Shown here one piece after another: positions 36,669 to 38,307 of a stretch of 38,307 nucleotides of DNA. Numbering within the stretch: the first letter of the stretch is position 1; every line of letters begins with the position of its first letter. The notes below the pieces were generated by a model. It did no database searches and had not been told where the DNA came from. It saw only the letters and a program-made list of their open reading frames with translations. Source of the DNA: Verrucomicrobiota bacterium (GTDB lineage Bacteria; Verrucomicrobiota; Verrucomicrobiia; Limisphaerales; AV2); assembly GCA_003218515.1 (NCBI GenBank), contig QHNT01000274.1, forward strand, positions 1 to 38,307, in the 5' to 3' direction. Made by a program: the position numbers and the translations under genes.

Positions 36669-37313
36669 TTATCGTGCTGCCCCTCCCTTCTTCGAGATGT
36701 TCGCCTCTTTAGCGGGGTTGCGCACAAGCACTCCATGAATCTCTTTCGCAGCAAGCCTCCAGTACATGTCCCGAGGCAAGGTCGTGAGACATTCAGGATC
36801 ATAGGGAGTGCTGGTCATTCCAAGCCGTTGCAGGAACCGCCGCGCTTCCTCACAGCAGAGGCGGTCGAACCGCAACCGATTCCGCCGGATCCGAAGAACG
36901 CCGCGGCTAACGAGATGACCAACTGTCGCTTCTCGAATCAGCGCGGCGGCGAGAAGCTTCACCGCCATCTCTTGATCATCTGGGGAGTACCTAAAATCCA
37001 CCGAACAGACCCTCAGGGGCCGTCCATATGTAGATCCTGCGATTGCCAGAGCATTGACAATGCTGCGGATTTCGGCTCTTACCCTTTTGAATCTGATCGG
37101 CTCGCACTCGGCGATCAGGTGCACAGCAGCATCGGCCAAAGTTGAGGTATAGTGGCGCGTATCAGTCCAAGGATCCAAGATTCGAAATCCTTTTCTAATT
37201 TCGCACGGACAGAACCGACGGGTGGCCGCTTCAAAAAAGATTGCCGGAAGCCCTAACAGGTATTGGCGCCAGATTAGCGCGCAACAGTATCTCAATCCGC
37301 GCTTAGGTATCAT
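36669..37313 (-). CDS. Unrecognised protein, atypical composition
   Basis: The track ORF starts at 37604, but its first 97 codons read through a palindromic repeat, so ATG 37313 (MIPKRGLRYCCALIWRQ) is a better start, giving about 214 aa. The protein is rich in Arg, Cys and Ala (RRFCPCEIRKGF, LVSRGVLRIRRNRLRFDRLC) and mostly predicted helical. It ends in a basic tail (EANISKKGGAAR). I find no known motif, signal peptide or clear membrane span. The DNA, especially 37140-37400, is lower in GC than its neighbours, which hints at recent acquisition. It is convergent with the 54-aa gene. It may be a cargo gene or a degraded ORF. Confidence 0.45.
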   Translation of the reverse strand: MIPKRGLRYCCALIWRQYLLGLPAIFFEAATRRFCPCEIRKGFRILDPWTDTRHYTSTLADAAVHLIAECEPIRFKRVRAEIRSIVNALAIAGSTYGRPLRVCSVDFRYSPDDQEMAVKLLAAALIREATVGHLVSRGVLRIRRNRLRFDRLCCEEARRFLQRLGMTSTPYDPECLTTLPRDMYWRLAAKEIHGVLVRNPAKEANISKKGGAAR

Positions 37314-37491
37314 GTTGTTAACATATGGTTGCGTCGAATGTGTGCAAGCACCCGTTGAAGCTTTATTGGAACACTTCACTGAGAAATCGCGAAGCTGCTC
37401 CAACCCGCAATGAGCAAATTGAATAATGATTAGACGCGAACCCAATTCTGGACCCAATTCGGACCTCAATTTGCGCGGCTCGGCACGAATT

Positions 37492-37551
37492 CCCTCACCC
37501 GGCCTTCGGCCACCCTCTCCCCATCCGATGGGGAGAGGGCAGGGTGAGGGG
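37492..37551. repeat. CCCTCACCCGGCC...GGTGAGGGG palindrome
   Basis: In the 299-bp gap between the unrecognised gene and the oxidoreductase gene, CCCTCACCCGGCCTTCGGCC, then CCCCATCCGATGGGG and AGGGCAGGGTGAGGGG, form a long imperfect palindrome. It differs from the copy at 32944-33004 by only one or two bases. Confidence 0.88.
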
Positions 37552-37612
37552 GCGCCGACAAGCGGCTCGCCACTGACGCTTTTTTCTGCTCGCACAGGAA
37601 CCAAAGTTGGGC

Positions 37613-38307
37613 ATGATTATCCGCATGAAAACCTCTCTATCAGTTTCAAAAATTTCTCGTCGCCGTTTTATCGCCACCACGGCTACCGCTATCGCTGCGC
37701 CCACAATCATTCCAGCCAGTGCCCTCGGCGCAAACGGCCGCCCGGCGCCGTCGGAACGCATCACGATGGGCGTGGTTGGCTGGGGCATGCAAGGCCCCAG
37801 CAACACCGGGAGCTTCATGAGGGAGTCTGACTGCCAGGTGGTCGCCACCTGTAACATTGACAAGAAACACCTGGAAGCGTCGGTGAACTCGATTAACGGC
37901 CACTACAAAAACCAGGACTGCAAAACCTATCACGATTACCGCGAGATGATGGCACGCACGGACATCGATGCGGTGATGCTCGCCGTGCCGGACCACTGGC
38001 ACGCGCTCATCGCCACCGAGGCGGCCAGGAATAAGAAGGACATTTACGGGGAGAAACCGCTCGCCCGCACCATCACCGAACAACAAGCCATTGTGAGAGC
38101 TGTCCAGTCCAACCAGCGCATTTGGCAGACGGGTTCCTGGCAGCGTTCGGAACGGAACTTCCATTATGCCGCGGAAATCGTTCGCAACGGTCTGATCGGC
38201 AAAGTGACCCGCGTGGAGGTCGGGCTGCCCAGCGGCCACCATGACTTCGCCGGAACCGGCAAGCCCCTGTTGCAGAAGCTGGCGCAGCTCCCGGAGAAAG
38301 TCGAGGA
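37613..38307 (+). CDS. Tat-exported Gfo/Idh/MocA family oxidoreductase, 3' end outside window
   Basis: This ORF is open through the right edge and missing from the track. ATG 37613 (or 37625, same frame) begins a twin-arginine signal: ISRRRFIATTATAIAAPTII with cleavage near ASALG. A Rossmann dinucleotide-binding domain follows: ITMGVVGWGMQGPSNTG (GxGxxG-like), VVATCNIDKKHLEASV, DIDAVMLAVPDHWHALIATEA and GEKPLARTITEQQAIV, where EKP is the family signature. Members oxidise or rearrange sugars and inositols with bound NAD(P). Tat export with folded cofactor is common in Planctomycetes and Verrucomicrobia. The substrate is unknown. About 231 residues are inside the window. Confidence 0.9.
   Translation, partial: MIIRMKTSLSVSKISRRRFIATTATAIAAPTIIPASALGANGRPAPSERITMGVVGWGMQGPSNTGSFMRESDCQVVATCNIDKKHLEASVNSINGHYKNQDCKTYHDYREMMARTDIDAVMLAVPDHWHALIATEAARNKKDIYGEKPLARTITEQQAIVRAVQSNQRIWQTGSWQRSERNFHYAAEIVRNGLIGKVTRVEVGLPSGHHDFAGTGKPLLQKLAQLPEKVE

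Noticed and set aside
1636-38307. A single inositol/uronate catabolic operon
   Set aside because: MIOX, glycerate kinase, the symporter and the Gfo/Idh/MocA gene are far apart with unrelated genes between; only a loose metabolic theme can be claimed.

Overview
The window looks like chromosomal DNA of a high-GC member of the Verrucomicrobiota, probably the Pedosphaera/Limisphaera-like group (former subdivision 3). This is inference from gene content: LL-diaminopimelate aminotransferase (dapL), paired pseudopilin-like proteins, lamin-tail/CotH and TolB-like surface proteins ending in a shared FYRV-type module, a redoxin-cytochrome c-copper monooxygenase fusion, a secreted ceramidase-like protein, a Tat-exported Gfo/Idh/MocA oxidoreductase and many intergenic palindromes. 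No 16S rRNA or phylogenetic marker is present, so the placement is not proven.

Layout. 1-1378 (-): MASE1-PAS sensor, cut by the window edge. 1636-3424 (+): myo-inositol oxygenase and a secreted SUMF1-fold protein. 3467-3541 (-): tRNA-Val(CAC). 3750-7333 (+): small zinc ribbon, redoxin/cytochrome/monooxygenase fusion, CaCA-type exchanger. 7345-10342 (-): small hypothetical, damaged nadB, damaged panC. 10343-10697: repeat-rich gap. 10698-15717 (-): very large TolB-like propeller protein and two tandem pseudopilin-like proteins. 15718-16242: hairpin array, terminator and a broken glutaredoxin gene. 16386-18714 (+): glycerate kinase, repeats, TPR membrane protein. 18852-22402 (-): frameshifted T5SS/PEP-CTERM-repeat surface protein. 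22635-23873 (+): dapL. 23878-24059: two palindromes. 24055-30738 (-): CotH/LTD giant, ceramidase-like protein, YVTN-type propeller. 30787-32079 (-): solitary DNA methyltransferase. 32407-32907 (+): response regulator. 33073-34428 (-): GH39-like glycosidase with a repeat array at its 5' end. 34962-36623 (+): sodium:solute symporter plus a 54-aa membrane protein. 36669-37313 (-): unrecognised protein. 37613-end (+): Tat-exported oxidoreductase, cut by the edge.

How the genes fit together. Several genes suggest use of sugars and inositol (MIOX, glycerate kinase, Na+ symporter, GH39-like enzyme, Gfo/Idh/MocA enzyme), but they are scattered and do not form one operon. A second theme is a large investment in secreted or surface proteins.

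Two patterns stand out. (1) Palindromic elements are abundant, and several kinds keep constant borders or linkers (GGTTCATGG/CCATGAACC; CGTAGCGCAG...CTGCGAGTTC) while the self-complementary stems differ. Two palindromes have even been absorbed in frame into NadB and PanC. (2) Five otherwise well-preserved genes (nadB, panC, a glutaredoxin, the T5SS-repeat protein, the CotH/LTD protein) show a lesion. At least four look like loss of a block of roughly 35-50 codons, and in three of these it removes or disrupts sequence that the family needs. Whether this is real decay or an assembly artefact cannot be decided from the sequence alone.
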